This document shows positions 27,001-35,131 of a stretch of DNA of 64,000 nt, one piece after another. Position 1 is the first letter of the stretch. Each line of letters begins with the position of its first letter. This DNA comes from Anagrus nilaparvatae (taxonomy: Eukaryota > Arthropoda > Insecta > Hymenoptera > Mymaridae). A program made the position numbers and the translations under genes. The stretch is taken from NCBI GenBank assembly GCA_022575985.1, contig JAKSXM010000007.1, positions 28,150,501 to 28,214,500 of the forward strand. The letters are read 5' to 3'. Under the pieces are notes generated by a model that saw only the letters and a list, made by a program, of their open reading frames with translations, was not told the DNA's origin and did no database searches.

Positions 27001-30000
27001 CCAAATGTCTCGCCAAATACTATGTAACAACAAATTTTATTATTACCCTCACTTTTTATCTGCAAAAATAACAATAAACCTATAAAACTATGTAGAAAAG
27101 CCAAAAATTTTTAAATATTATTATTATAGGATATAGGATAATAGAAAATTTTTGATAAATGCATTTATTTTTTTTTTCCTACACACCACCAAACCGAAAA
27201 GAATTTTTTGTTACACAGAAAAGTTTTAATGCTTATTTAATTCCTCTCTAAATAATTAAATAAACATTAAATCTTTTCTGCGTAAAGAAAAATTATTTTA
27301 GGTTTGGTGTGTATAGCGGGTCGAAAACAATCTTACATATCTAGGGCAAAAAAGTCTATTTCCTACCCTAGGGAGACAGCTTTTTTGCCAATTATATGCA
27401 AAACTACGTTTCAAGTCACCGGAAGAAATATGGGGTTCGACTTTTGCATTCTGTCTGCACTCGCTCAAAAACAATATTTTGTCCCTTGTTTAAAAAATAG
27501 CTATTTTGGAGAAAGAAAAATTTCGTTTTGTCCATGGGAGCAAAAAAAGAATGCTCCAGATCGCAGTTTGGTTAAAAATGTACTATTTAAACACATATAA
27601 AATTAATTGATTGCTTACAACCTTAAACGAAACCCTGAATGAAACTGTATCGAAGCGAAACTAAGCGAAATGAAAATGTGAATAACTAACAATAAGTCTA
27701 TACTCTTCTAAGTAATATTCACAGTAAATACTTATATGTATCATGTTTTGAACAAAAGTAGTAATTATACTTGTATTGTAATATTTTATATTCTCTGCAT
27801 TACGCTTTAGAATATATTTTTACCACCGTACGGAGACCGTACGCCATATTCACCCTAGTATTTCAAAATATTAAAGTGTAATAAATCCATTAACAAATAA
27901 TTCACTTTTTCCAGACCCAAACTAAATTGCAAGTTTATACATTCTTTTAATCTTTTATAGCCTTCTACTCGAACTTTTATTTATCCATTTTTCAAGATAT
28001 TTTTTTAACCCTCGTTATAACCACTGGCAATATTATTCTCGATATTATTGCGAACTCGATTGCAGAATAATATTGAATTATGCTGAAGCATATCCGATAC
28101 ATTTAAATCCAGCTCCGACTTACTAATTCAGTATACTTTTAAAGTAGATTTGTGTATTAACTTTCAAAAATTTTCCAATTTTCAGGAAAAAAATTAAAAT
28201 ATTTGAGGAGCTGTTATAAGCGGCGACTATGCGCCACGGTGCGCCCACCCCTCAAATATTGACATGAAACATGTTTATAGGGAGGTGGCACCCTGAAAAT
28301 CAAGGGGGAGGTCTAATTTAAGGGGGGGGGGGGTCGAACGGGACTTGGAATAAATTTAATTCAATTTTAGAGACTTATAGAATAATTTCGATTTAGGGAC
28401 TTGGAATAATCGGGTTTCGGAAATCATAATAGTTTAGATTTAGGTCTTAACATCTAGTCGCATCTAGTAAAGGTAGTAATTACAAATTATAAAAATAGCA
28501 AATTGTATATTATGTTCGATTTTAGCTGTAAGTAAACATGTTCCATGTTTTTTGGTTGTGTTTGCACAAACCGGTTGTAAGTTTTGTCTCTGTACTATGA
28601 ATTCATCTAAATGTAAAATTTTCGAAAACTAAACGTTATAAATTATTAATTTAATATTTTAGGCTAAAAAAAAGTTTTCTTACCAAAGGAACATTAATAA
28701 TGTAAATGGTCACTTGTAAGGGTTCGTAAGTGTTATTTAACAAATTTTCAACAAAGTCTAGAATTTCACTACCAAAATTTGATAAAGTAAGTGTCTATAC
28801 TAAACATGGATTCATACTAAAGTGGTGGATATTACATCGAATCGTAATTTAAAACTCCAATGTACAAAAATAAACAGGAATGAATTTTTGAAAAACCGGA
28901 AGTACGGAAGACTTGTTTAAACACTCATATAATATAATATTATCGTCTTTTTCTAAAAGGGTGTTATTTGAAACTTGATGCTCACTTGGTATAACATCGT
29001 TTAAAATTTTTAAATAAATATACAAACAACTTATTAAGTAGTTCTGTTCTTTAACTTTGTTTTTATTTTATATACAGTATTACCTAAAGCTATATTATAG
29101 ATTTAATTAAAATTTTTAATCCAAATACATTAAATATTTATTTTTTCAATGAATTTAACTAAAATAATTTTTATTTTTTCTGTCATGTCAAAATATTAAA
29201 TTTGTCAGCAAAGATTAAAATGATGTAAGTTTTTTTGCTGATTATTGCAAAAAAAAATTTTAATTCAACCAAATAAATATCCTGTTCATAAAAAAAAAGT
29301 CTAAAATAACAGAGGTAGAATAATAAAATAAATAAAAAAAAATTTTTTTATTATAATTTATATCAATGATGATTTCAATTTTTATCTTTAATTTTTTTGT
29401 ATAAAAATTAAATTTAGATAATTTTTTAAAACCTTACTTTTAAATCAAAATAATTTTAATTTTTTTCCCTATTTAGATACTGATGAATGAGTAAGTAAAT
29501 ATTCTAAAACTGATAATAAAACACAGTAAATCTCATAGGTATAAAATAAAGCAATAAAGTATAAACAAATAGAGATGGTTTTAAAATAATCTATACAAAA
29601 TGTATATTTTTATATTTTACTTCAAACATTTATATAAATTTTTATAAATTATCTATAAGCGAGTATCCTTGAAATATAAAAAGCATATTTCACTTTGAAT
29701 TAATAATACTTGCTTTGTTATAATATTACTTGCACTTATAATTATTCCAAAGCAAAATTGATAAATTCAATAGGAAAAAAAAAACACAATGCATTAAAGT
29801 TTAAATATTTAGCATTTGAAATTAAATAACTATATTTATTCTGTGCAGTATATTCGAACAATCTGCTTCTAAACAAATTTGAATGCATTTCACATCCAAG
29901 AAGAGAAAGAAATTTTAGTATTTGCTCGAGTATTTGTCATCTTGTTACTAATATGAAAGAAATACATTATTTTGAATAAAAATATTAAATAATGCCTACA

Positions 30001-30971
30001 AAGATAGATTTCATATTTTCTTTTGTAATCTTTTTAACATAACAAACATAATAAGATAAGATTTCAATTTGTCAATCTGTTGTTAAAATTTGATAACACT
30101 TAATTAATAAAGAACTTTATTACTTAATATCACTTCACAATAAAAATCTGTATCAGCAATAGAAGGAGAACTTAATTAAGCTAATAACTTTAGAAACAGA
30201 CAATAATATGAAATTATCACAGGTGTTTCTAGTTGTCACATAGTTTCCTTGAAAAATGACATTCTTTTTCAATTTCTACAGATAATCTATATTGTTATAA
30301 CAATTTAACAATGCACTTTCTTATGATCTTACTTAGATTGAATAATAATCTATTTTTTTAATAAATAATTTATATTTAATTTTACCAAGATGCAAACAAG
30401 AGAATGTTTTATGAATACAAATGCAAAAATGATTATACTTTTTTCTGGACAAAGAATCAAACAACTCCTTTGCAAATTTATAAGAATAAGATGTTAAAAA
30501 GAAACCAGAGAATTGGCAAAATTGTTATGACTCCAGTATATAGGGTATATACCAGAGTATATATATGTATATATATTTATATATACATATGTATGTGCAT
30601 AAAAGAACTCTTTTCACAAAGGGACTGTACTTAAACTTTTTATACTACATATAATGTTTTCTCATAAATATTATACACTATTTCAAAACAATATCACGTA
30701 CATATGCACACGTATTAACAACAAGGACTCATTTCGAAAAGCATTGTGGTAGTTAAAAAGCCATTAAAAAAAATTAAAACTTACCAGCTATCACAGTATC
30801 TTGCAAATTGTATTTGGCCCCTCCTGTTTTACAAACTTTCGGAAAATCCTTAAGCTTACGACCACTTAATTTAAGCTCACCACTCAAATGAGCTTCTTCT
30901 AAAATTCTTTCTAAACTCCTAGTTAGTTGTTTATGGATGTGGCCGCTCATATTTGACGCGACCATCGCCAT
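1..30971 (-). CDS. Lrch: Leucine-rich repeat and calponin-homology family protein (LRCH), 3' end outside window
   Basis: Ten coding exons join in phase: 30971-30785, 10444-10300, 3850-3618, 2500-2364, 2294-2073, 1510-1340, 1182-1064, 872-732, 523-132 and 64 to beyond 1, giving at least 603 residues. Residues 1-62 carry the LRCH N-terminal block (EEAHLSGELKLSGRKLKDFP). Residues about 63-234 are roughly eight LRRs of the LxxLxLxxNxLxxLP type, and residue 235 onward reads LCVRGRIHIFKYLERQA, the segment that follows the LRRs in LRCH proteins. The rest is low-complexity Ser/Asn-rich linker. The calponin-homology domain expected at the C-terminus lies outside the window. LRCH proteins are cortical cytoskeleton scaffolds; that role is family knowledge, not visible here. 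The start is the first ATG of exon 1; a second in-frame ATG lies two codons later. Identity is confident; exon 10 is less so. Confidence 0.93.
132..523 (-). CDS. Lrch: Lrch coding exon 9 (linker)
   Basis: About 130 codons beginning EYKEALRQQRVNEGPKVYRP. The ORF itself ends at TAA 126-124, but a GT at 131-130 just before it allows splicing to an in-phase exon 10 across a 67-base intron. The donor (GTTGTT) is weak, so both a spliced long form and an intron-retained form ending in Gly-Cys are possible. Confidence 0.85.
732..872 (-). CDS. Lrch: Lrch coding exon 8 (linker)
   Basis: The first base completes an Asn codon from exon 7. The translation is a Ser/Thr/Asn-rich linker ending EEKRSLNHIQTYR, the final Arg being split over the intron. 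Acceptor TTTACAG, donor GTTTGT. Confidence 0.83.
1064..1182 (-). CDS. Lrch: Lrch coding exon 7 (linker)
   Basis: Starts in phase 0 after TTACAG with AMIFQDKFETKKLERCSS, a short charged and probably helical stretch, and ends ILLTK plus two bases at a GTAAGT donor. The frame agrees with exons 6 and 8. Confidence 0.85.
1340..1510 (-). CDS. Lrch: Lrch coding exon 6 (linker)
   Basis: 57 codons in phase 0 between CATACAG and GTTAGT. It encodes a Ser/Thr/Asn-rich linker ending GDNMSLEDELGK. No domain is visible; the assignment rests on exact splice phase and an open frame through the whole interval. Confidence 0.85.
2073..2294 (-). CDS. Lrch: Lrch coding exon 5 (post-LRR segment)
   Basis: 74 codons in phase 0. 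It opens with LCVRGRIHIFKYLERQAAK, the helical segment that caps the LRRs in LRCH proteins, followed by a Gly/Arg-rich stretch and DSGYSTSDGFDKRWSQ. The acceptor is TTTTACAG and the donor GTTAGT. Confidence 0.93.
2364..2500 (-). CDS. Lrch: Lrch coding exon 4 (last LRRs)
   Basis: Begins after a polypyrimidine tract and CCAG, completing a Glu codon. It reads LTYLKLVKLDISGNRISVLP and then SLVDLRISDNPLTSPPAA, the final LRR pair. It ends in phase 0 at GTAATT. Confidence 0.92.
2823..3529. mobile_element. Inverted-repeat element, about 0.7 kb, in Lrch intron 3
   Basis: The ends are imperfect inverted copies: CTGTAGAGAAAAATACTGG on the left against a right end that includes GTATTTTTCTCTACGG. Inner parts also pair (GTGCCGATTTGCAAAT near 2940 with ATTTGCAAATCGGCAC near 3399), so most of the element could fold into one hairpin. 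There is no coding capacity. Fragments of the same family lie at 14651-14800 and 42669-42731. Confidence 0.75.
3618..3850 (-). CDS. Lrch: Lrch coding exon 3 (LRRs 3-6)
   Basis: Acceptor TTTTTAG; the first base completes a Ser codon. The translation contains SRNQLTALPREICRLP, AYNRLASLPEELGRM, ELDVGCNEVTNLPPRIG and LLDLRNNLLVQMPI, which are four consecutive LRRs with regular spacing. The donor is GTAAGT. This exon is also missed by a simple long-ORF search. Confidence 0.92.
4896..5158. mobile_element. Palindromic MITE-like repeat, family with GAGGCGAAGCC core, copy 1
   Basis: Two arms of about 85 bases in inverted orientation share AAAGAATGGCCCAAATCGCA (with small changes) and TTACCTTCC-AGGCGAAGCC. 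Short ORFs beginning MAQIARKLPS occur on both strands because the arms are mirror copies, so they are not genes. Related copies lie at 34007-34222 and 44892-45305. No target duplication is clear. Confidence 0.75.
7115..7123. repeat. Target-site duplication, left copy
   Basis: GTCTTGAGA directly abuts the left end of the Foldback-like element and recurs without change at its right end. Confidence 0.8.
7214..7735. repeat. Tandem 177-base repeats, direct arm
   Basis: The marker GGTGCCGCAATGAGCCTAAG (TAAGCC in the second unit) begins at 7214, 7391 and 7568, an exact 177-base period. The third unit is diverged toward the centre of the element. Confidence 0.85.
7736..8144. repeat. Tandem 177-base repeats, inverted arm
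   Basis: The inverse marker ends at 7790, 7967 and 8144, again exactly 177 bases apart. These copies are inverted relative to the left arm, so the two arms can pair over about 500 bases. Confidence 0.85.
8412..8420. repeat. Target-site duplication, right copy
   Basis: GTCTTGAGA directly follows the right terminal repeat of the Foldback-like element. Confidence 0.8.
8596..10299. other. Remainder of Lrch intron 2, no gene seen
   Basis: AT-rich sequence with stops in all frames. It holds short runs of A and T and a small cluster of TTGAAT repeats near 9905-9985. I see no splice-bounded exon or recognisable repeat family. Confidence 0.5.
10300..10444 (-). CDS. Lrch: Lrch coding exon 2 (LRRs 1-3)
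   Basis: This exon has no long ORF of its own and was found by translating the splice-bounded stretch. It begins after TTCTAG and completes an Asp codon with the last base of exon 1. It reads DLSKNRFSDLPEEVTEFP, then an LRR containing LEKLHLYHNAIRVIPEA, and ends in LSYLDL at a GTGAGA donor, leaving two bases of the next codon. Confidence 0.9.
10553..10790. promoter_or_regulatory. CpG-rich island next to Lrch exon 2
   Basis: A sharp compositional break in an AT-rich intron: 10707-10775 alone holds about a dozen CpGs, an E-box (CACGTG) and ATCGATAA, which resembles part of a DREF site. On the minus strand a good donor (G/GTAAGA at 10652) follows, so an alternative noncoding first exon spliced to exon 2 is conceivable. 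The 72-codon plus-strand ORF here is probably incidental. Confidence 0.35.
12050..12069. promoter_or_regulatory. Possible nuclear-receptor binding site
   Basis: The stretch AGGACCAAGGTCGAGGTCCT contains two AGGTC half-sites in tandem, CAAGGTC as in FTZ-F1/ERR sites, and is palindromic at its ends (AGGACC/GGTCCT). It lies in a locally GC-richer patch of Lrch intron 1 (about 11940-12120). Motif match only. Confidence 0.3.
12578..13516. mobile_element. Long inverted-repeat element, 0.94 kb, in Lrch intron 1
   Basis: Nearly identical arms of about 400 bases (12578-12980 and 13113-13516) begin CTCTCTAAACACTATTCTGT and end with the inverse. The 132-base spacer holds GGGGTAGTTTTGGCTAATTT and GCGACCCAAAAAACC, motifs shared with the next element at 13764. 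There is no ORF. Arm similarity is high, which suggests recent insertion or ongoing correction between arms. Flanking duplication is unclear. Confidence 0.8.
13764..14433. mobile_element. Inverted-repeat element flanked by TA, 0.67 kb
   Basis: Ends CTCCAGTCAAAATACGGG and its inverse, each bordered by TA, as for Tc1/mariner-like MITEs. Inside, modules with GCGACCCAAAAAACC, ACCCCTAAATTAGCT and TGCAGAAATAGCAAAAACGT occur in both orientations, giving nested hairpins. A 13-C run sits in the right arm where the left arm has fewer bases. There is no coding capacity. Confidence 0.75.
14651..14800. mobile_element. Fragment of the 2823-3529 element family
   Basis: One arm only: GGTTGTAGAGAAAAAAACTGG, the GGCTCGAAAATAATACTT stretch and ACAATTTGCAAATGATAAT line up with the left arm at 2840-2965. 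The other arm is missing. Confidence 0.55.
14801..18359. other. Lrch intron 1, AT-rich, no gene seen
   Basis: The only distinctive piece is 15025-15130, where two ATGATGTCA motifs flank a C-rich stretch; this looks like a decayed dispersed repeat. The ORFs at 16496-16747 and 16928-17116 are low-complexity Phe/Ile/Leu-rich translations of T-rich DNA and are not supported as genes. Confidence 0.4.
18360..18485 (+). mobile_element. Possible 3' tail of a non-LTR retrotransposon
   Basis: The sequence ends ACAAATAAAGTTCTATC followed by TATC repeats. A polyadenylation-like AATAAA directly followed by a short tandem repeat is typical of the 3' ends of several insect LINE families. No reverse transcriptase is found upstream, so this would be a heavily 5'-truncated copy. 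A plain TCTA microsatellite is the alternative. Confidence 0.35.
18464..18485. repeat. TATC microsatellite
   Basis: Five to six units of TATC, the last one altered to CATC. Confidence 0.7.
18486..21164. other. Lrch intron 1, AT-rich, no gene seen
   Basis: No splice-bounded reading frame, RNA gene or clear repeat family was recognised. It contains short homopolymers and a TTATTATTATTATTATC run near 20880. Confidence 0.4.
21165..21360. mobile_element. MITE with CACTGTAAAAAGTAAC ends, truncated copy 1
   Basis: Starts CACTGTAAAAAGTAACTTTC like the full copy at 22741, continues through TTCGAAAAAAATAGTAAATT and the central TCGAGTATTCTCG hairpin, then stops. The right half is missing. Confidence 0.7.
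21361..22740. other. Lrch intron 1, AT-rich, no gene seen
   Basis: The two ORFs here (21681-21872 plus, 22044-22262 minus) are Asn/Phe/Tyr/Lys-rich translations of AT-rich DNA without domain or splice support. Confidence 0.4.
22741..23168. mobile_element. MITE with CACTGTAAAAAGTAAC ends, full-length copy 2
   Basis: 428 bases from CACTGTAAAAAGTAACTTTC to the inverse GAAAGTTACTTTTTGCAGTG. The interior is a chain of imperfect 12-20 base units built on CGAAAAATT-GTAAATTT in both orientations, so the element is nearly a continuous hairpin. CACTG/CAGTG termini are hAT-like, but I do not see a matching 8-bp duplication at the flanks. Confidence 0.8.
23169..24530. other. Lrch intron 1, no gene established
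   Basis: AT-rich. A slightly GC-richer stretch at 24055-24215 has a short open frame starting MPCKFDRSKMECSLKYL after TATTACAG, without further support. Confidence 0.35.
24531..24662 (+). pseudogene. Exon-like fragment inside Lrch intron 1, unidentified
   Basis: A 43-codon frame, opposite in strand to Lrch, follows an ideal acceptor (TTTTTTTTCTACCAG) and ends in TAG. It reads EKAIIVALSKVPKPAKMIEM and continues with LLLKTMERLIADQM, an amphipathic, coding-looking composition that differs from the surrounding AT-rich translations. After the stop the same frame is broken by more stops. It could be the last exon of a nested gene whose upstream exons I cannot find, or a decayed transposase or retrocopy fragment. 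I do not recognise the family. Confidence 0.3.
24663..27179. other. Lrch intron 1, AT-rich, no gene seen
   Basis: A locally GC-richer patch at 25500-25620 holds GTACCATCC, GGTAC and AGTGGTACTGTG motifs but no open frame. Otherwise AT-rich spacer. Confidence 0.4.
27180..27313. mobile_element. Small MITE, 134 bases
   Basis: Ends ACACACCACCAAACC and GGTTTGGTGTGT are inverted copies, and the interior also pairs (ACAGAAAAGTTTTAATG with CATTAAATCTTTTCTG). Non-coding. Confidence 0.65.
27320..27560. mobile_element. Dispersed repeat with CTAGGGCAAAAAAG motif, copy 1
   Basis: Contains ATCTAGGGCAAAAAAGTCTA, CCTAGGGAGACAGCTTTTTT, GGGTTCGACTTTTGCAT and CTGTCTGCACTCGCT-type motifs that recur at 46790-46857, 47318-47380, 57628-57835 and 58634-58795. 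The 98-codon ORF over it is a reading of the repeat. The family limits are not resolved. Confidence 0.6.
28261..28592. mobile_element. Repeat with AACATGTTTATAGGGAGG start, copy 1
   Basis: Begins near AACATGTTTATAGGGAGG, has a 12-G run followed by TCGAACGGGACTTGGAATAA, and ends GTTCCATGTTTTTTGGTTGT plus ACAAACCGGTTGTAAGTTTT. Same family as 34791-35131 and the two arms of 46858-47928. Confidence 0.65.
28593..30784. other. Lrch intron 1, proximal part, no gene seen
   Basis: AT-rich sequence. A TATATGTATATATAT microsatellite lies near 30555-30600. No exon or repeat family was recognised. Confidence 0.4.
30785..30971 (-). CDS. Lrch: Lrch coding exon 1
   Basis: Encodes residues 1-62 plus one base. 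It ends at a consensus donor (G/GTAAGT) after codon GCT. The conserved block LSGELKLSGRKLKDFP is the LRCH N-terminal signature. The ATG at 30971-30969 is preceded by a stop-containing leader, so no longer N-terminus is available in this frame. Confidence 0.93.
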
Positions 30972-30972
30972 A

Positions 30973-30978
30973 TTACAT
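30973..30978 (-). promoter_or_regulatory. Lrch: Start-stop uORF (ATG-TAA) in front of Lrch
   Basis: On the minus strand the leader reads ATG TAA T ATG: a start codon immediately followed by a stop, then one base, then the Lrch start codon. Start-stop elements are known to stall ribosomes and reduce downstream initiation. Whether the transcript contains it depends on the transcription start, which is not known here. Confidence 0.55.
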
Positions 30979-31330
30979 TCTTCCTTTTTGATAATTATTA
31001 TATATTTTTGACCTTCTTCTGCAAAACCTTATCATCCGCTTTTCTTCCCTTAATTCTTAAAATTATGAACAACGAGAACTGTGCATTATTAACGTTCTGT
31101 GAATAAAAGCATCAATAATAAAGACGTTTCTAAATTCATAGAGATGCATTATTATTGATATTTAACTTTATTTTAATGCTAGTATTTTGTTTTATTTTTT
31201 CATACTCCGCGTGGCATTTACATTATTATATGCCGCGTTCAATGTACGACTACAACTGCCGGCTACTAACAATTTGACGGCCATTCTATATTATGTTAAA
31301 AGAAGCCTTTAAGTTCTATCACGGTTTTGC
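30979..31330 (-). promoter_or_regulatory. Lrch: Probable Lrch 5' leader and promoter region
   Basis: The region upstream of Lrch exon 1 is richer in G+C and CpG than its surroundings, especially 31207-31320. I cannot place a TATA box or initiator with confidence, nor exclude a noncoding first exon. The call rests on position and composition only. Confidence 0.4.
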
Positions 31331-34006
31331 CCACTCTTGTGTATATAGTAAAAATAAATTTTAGTATTGAATACCAACGGTTGAAGAGTTGGACACTTAT
31401 GTTTTATACACTGATGCTTTACGCAGAATGGCACTATGGCAGAAATATCAGGGCTAACCCTCATCCAAACTTTACATATACACATAAACACATATATGAA
31501 TATTTTTAAATTTGCTTTGGTATTGTTTCACCGCAACACCCCCCAAAAATTGCACTTTAGCGCTATCTGGTTAATATTTTTTTAATTAAAAAAAAAAGAA
31601 TTTCATATACCGACTGAGTTAAATGGAATATTCATTTAAATTTGAATTTATTAAATAAAAATTTTTTAGGTAGCTATAATTTTATAATTATTTACTTAAT
31701 TTCGCATACTTATTATTATACTACAGTAAAACACACAATAATACAGAATTTTTTTTACACAACATTTATTCACAGAGTACTCATTATAATTATGTTATGG
31801 ATACAATAAAAATAGAACAAAATTAATGGTAAAATTAAATTTTTCTAATTATTTGACTTTTTATAATATTATTAAATAGATATAAGTACATGTGATTTTA
31901 TTTTTAAAAATTTTGATTAAAAAAATAAATTTATGCAGCTAGATATGTACCTACAATGTTTAATTTTTATTTAAAGTTTATTACCTAATTAATATGATGC
32001 AGAAAATTAAATTTGGTTTAATAGCATGCATTGCAATATGAAACATATGTAAATTTAATGTTAATTAATAAAATTTTCTTTTTTATATTTTTTGGATAAA
32101 AACACTAGGCACTTACCCTTTTAATCTTATATTACAGCTTTTTTTAATCACATAATTAATATAATTAATTTAACTTATTAATTAAAAAAATATCTTACAA
32201 TCACAATATTATGAAGGCGTAGGTACAGAAGATTATTTATTATGTTTTAAATTTTCATTATGCTTAAAAATAATTGCTATTTCTTTTATCTCTGCTTTTA
32301 TACAGTTAGCAAACACGAAAACATTATTTAAGTAATTAATATATTATACAAGTTTTATTTTGAATGAATCTATATATTTATTGGCATTCAAATAAACTTT
32401 ATTAAAAAAATTATTCCTGCATTATGCTAGCATAAACTTTAAAACAGAAATCCATCAAAAAGCAAATTTTTTATACATTGACAACTTTGTCGCAAGAGTT
32501 TTAATTCTATTATATTTATTTGACGAAAATATGTAAGCTAAATTAGATATTTTAGATTCATTAAGAAAAATACTATAATTAATCTAAAATAAATCTGTAT
32601 CAAAATTGTTTTTAAAAACATCTTTATAATATGTACTATCGCAGTTTTAAAATTTTACCACACAATTTTATTTATACAAATTTTGTATTGAAACTCAAGT
32701 TGTTTTGCTTAAATTTTCAAACAATTTTCATTTAGACTGAAAATATTGCTCCTTTTTTTTTACTGGCTGTGTAAGCTTGGGCTGACTTTTTGCCCTAAAA
32801 TATTGCTTAATTTCAACTCGATGATTAATTCAAAACTTAACCTGATATTCTTTCGTCAATTGTTTTTTACTATATAAATGAGTGCATGTGTACGAAAATA
32901 TATTTACAGAAGGAATGTATCCTATCCTAAAAAGTACATGTCTTCGATACAGTAACTATGTACATTGTTATAGCTAAAAACCTCTCCTGATTGGTTAATA
33001 AAAATGCATTTCTCAAATGTTTTTATTTTAAATTTGAAAATTTATTTATAATTTTATGAAGTTAGGTTATAGCATGAATATTGTGATAAAAACAAAATTT
33101 TAAATATAAAACCTCAAAATTTTTAGTCATATATATGTTTTATTATAAATACCAAAAATAATTTTTAAATGTTTTAATAATAAAACTATTTTTTAATACA
33201 AAAAATGTGCGGTTAATTAAAAAAAGCTAAAAAATCAGATCCTTCTAAATTTATTATACCAAATAAAATAGTTTTTATAAAATATAAAAATTAAATTAGG
33301 TACCTGTGCTTATTTATAGGGCACTTTAAAAAACCGTTTTTAAATAGAATTAATAAGTCACCAAGTTATTGGTACTATAGGTTATGATACTCGAAAGATA
33401 AATAATTAATTAACTATTCATCTTTAAATAGCTGAAATGGTTTAAAATGTATTGCACGAACAAAAAAAAAAAAAATAAGTAATGTTTTAACCTTAACTTC
33501 TATGGTATTAACAAATTTCTAAAATTAGAACTCTCATAGAAAAAGAAAGGGATATTATTTTTGTCTAAAATTTTCAAAATTAGGTATCGGATACGAAAAA
33601 CCCAGTTAAATGGAATCTAAAACTTTAATAAAAAAAATTAGGAATAAAAAAAGGGTAGCTTTCGTACTTTTTATAAGGCTAAAATTTTGTTTTAATTGTA
33701 ACAAGATCCCCAAAAATACACACAATACGGACTCTTTTAAAAATCGGTTTTTTAGCATCAAAATGCACTTACATACAAACAAATCATTAATAAAAATTTG
33801 TTTACCCTTTCCAGGAACCAGTAAATTATTTCGCGGTTTAGAATATTTTTTACTTGAGCATGTTTGAGTAATTTTTATTCAAAAATTTTCGGGGTCAGCC
33901 TCTCTAATTTAATAAGATAGATTATACCAACAAAAATGTAGATAAATTGTGGAAAGAAAAAAGACCTAAATGGATTTCCGGTTGTAAAATTAGATCTTTT
34001 ATAGGT
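31331..34006. other. Intergenic AT-rich spacer
   Basis: No splice-bounded frames. The ORFs at 31309-31509 on both strands overlap each other and lack domain signals; the frame at 33610-33867 is Lys/Phe/Asn-rich and unsupported. Confidence 0.4.
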
Positions 34007-34222
34007 AATAGTATATTTACGGCTCATGTCCAGAAAAGTAAAGAATGGCCCAAATCGCACGTAAATTACCTTCCGAGGCGAAGCCGAGATTTGAGTCATT
34101 CTTTATTTATGGACAATGGCTGTATAAAATTTTTCTGCGTCAGCAGCAAGAAACTTGGATTTCCTTGGCCGCGCAGCGGCCAGGAAATCGTACTTTCGTG
34201 GCTACTGTACAGAAAAAATTAT
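34007..34222. mobile_element. Palindromic MITE-like repeat, GAGGCGAAGCC family, copy 2
   Basis: Shares GTAAAGAATGGCCCAAATCG and the TTACCTTCCGAGGCGAAGCC segment with copy 1, then diverges into a shortened right arm with GCGCAGCGGCCAGGAAAT. The ORFs at 33947-34278 are readings of this repeat. Confidence 0.65.
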
Positions 34223-34790
34223 TTTTGTTGGATAGAAATTCTGAAAAAGCAAAAAATGTCTATTTATTAAACGTGTAAAAAAATATAGGTCTATTTAACT
34301 TTCCATGACGGTGTGAAACAAGCATCGAATAATTGAACTCTGTGTTTTATACCAAAAATAATGGGCAATGGGCATGTTAGGCAATGGAAAAAAATAGGTG
34401 ACTGTTTAAGAGATTCCATGAGAGCTAAATGAATAAAAAAAGGTTTTTGAACTAAGACTAAAATTTGGTGGTTCATAAATACCTGTAGGGTAAAAGCAGA
34501 AAGGCAGTTTCATTAATGATAAAACAAGTAAATGTAGCTTTTTAAAGATACATATAACTAGCTAAAATTAATAATCAGTACCAAAGAGTAAAAATGACTA
34601 TTTTTTTGTGATAATATTAAAATTCTTAGAATAAAAATTAATTATCTTTAATAGACTTCTCTGATCACTGTGAAGTAGCTCTTTTACTGATCAAGTAAAT
34701 TTTATTTACTTGCGGAAGCTATTTTTTCTGAATATACTAATTTCGTTTAACTACTACTCTTATACACTTTTATCACAACAATTTATTAGC

Positions 34791-35131
34791 ATGGAACATG
34801 TTCATTGGATGAAGTATTTGAAAAAGTCCAGCTCGGCAGGAGGGGTCGAAATATTGATGTTTTTAGGGAGAGGGGTGAAATGGACTTAGAATATTTTCGA
34901 TTTAGGGACTTAGAATAATTTGAAGTGGGAGTCAGGGCCTGATCAGGCTCTGATAAGAACAAGGTCTTAGAATACTTTAGGTTTATGGACTAAGGCTAAT
35001 TTATATTTCGGGATTTATTGTAATTTTTGTTTTAGGACTTATAATAATTAGGGGCTATACGTTAAAACTGTTATAAATAAATATGTTCCATGATCGTTGG
35101 TTGTGTGAGAACACGAACCAGTTGTAAGTTT
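34791..35131. mobile_element. Repeat with CATGGAACATGTT ends, copy 2
   Basis: Runs from CATGGAACATGTTCATTGG to TATGTTCCATGATCGTTGG and GAACCAGTTGTAAGTTTTT, with repeated GGGACTTAGAATAATTT in between. It lacks the long G-tract array of the copy near 46.9 kb. Confidence 0.6.

Noticed and set aside
27304..27600. 98-codon plus-strand ORF
   Set aside because: It lies on the dispersed CTAGGGC repeat; related readings occur at 57571-57819.
31309..31509. Two 60-codon ORFs on opposite strands upstream of Lrch
   Set aside because: They overlap each other, lack splice sites and domain signals, and have no consistent codon bias.
33947..34278. Overlapping plus-strand ORFs of 107 and 77 codons
   Set aside because: Both read through a copy of the GAGGCGAAGCC repeat family; similar peptides come from the other copies.
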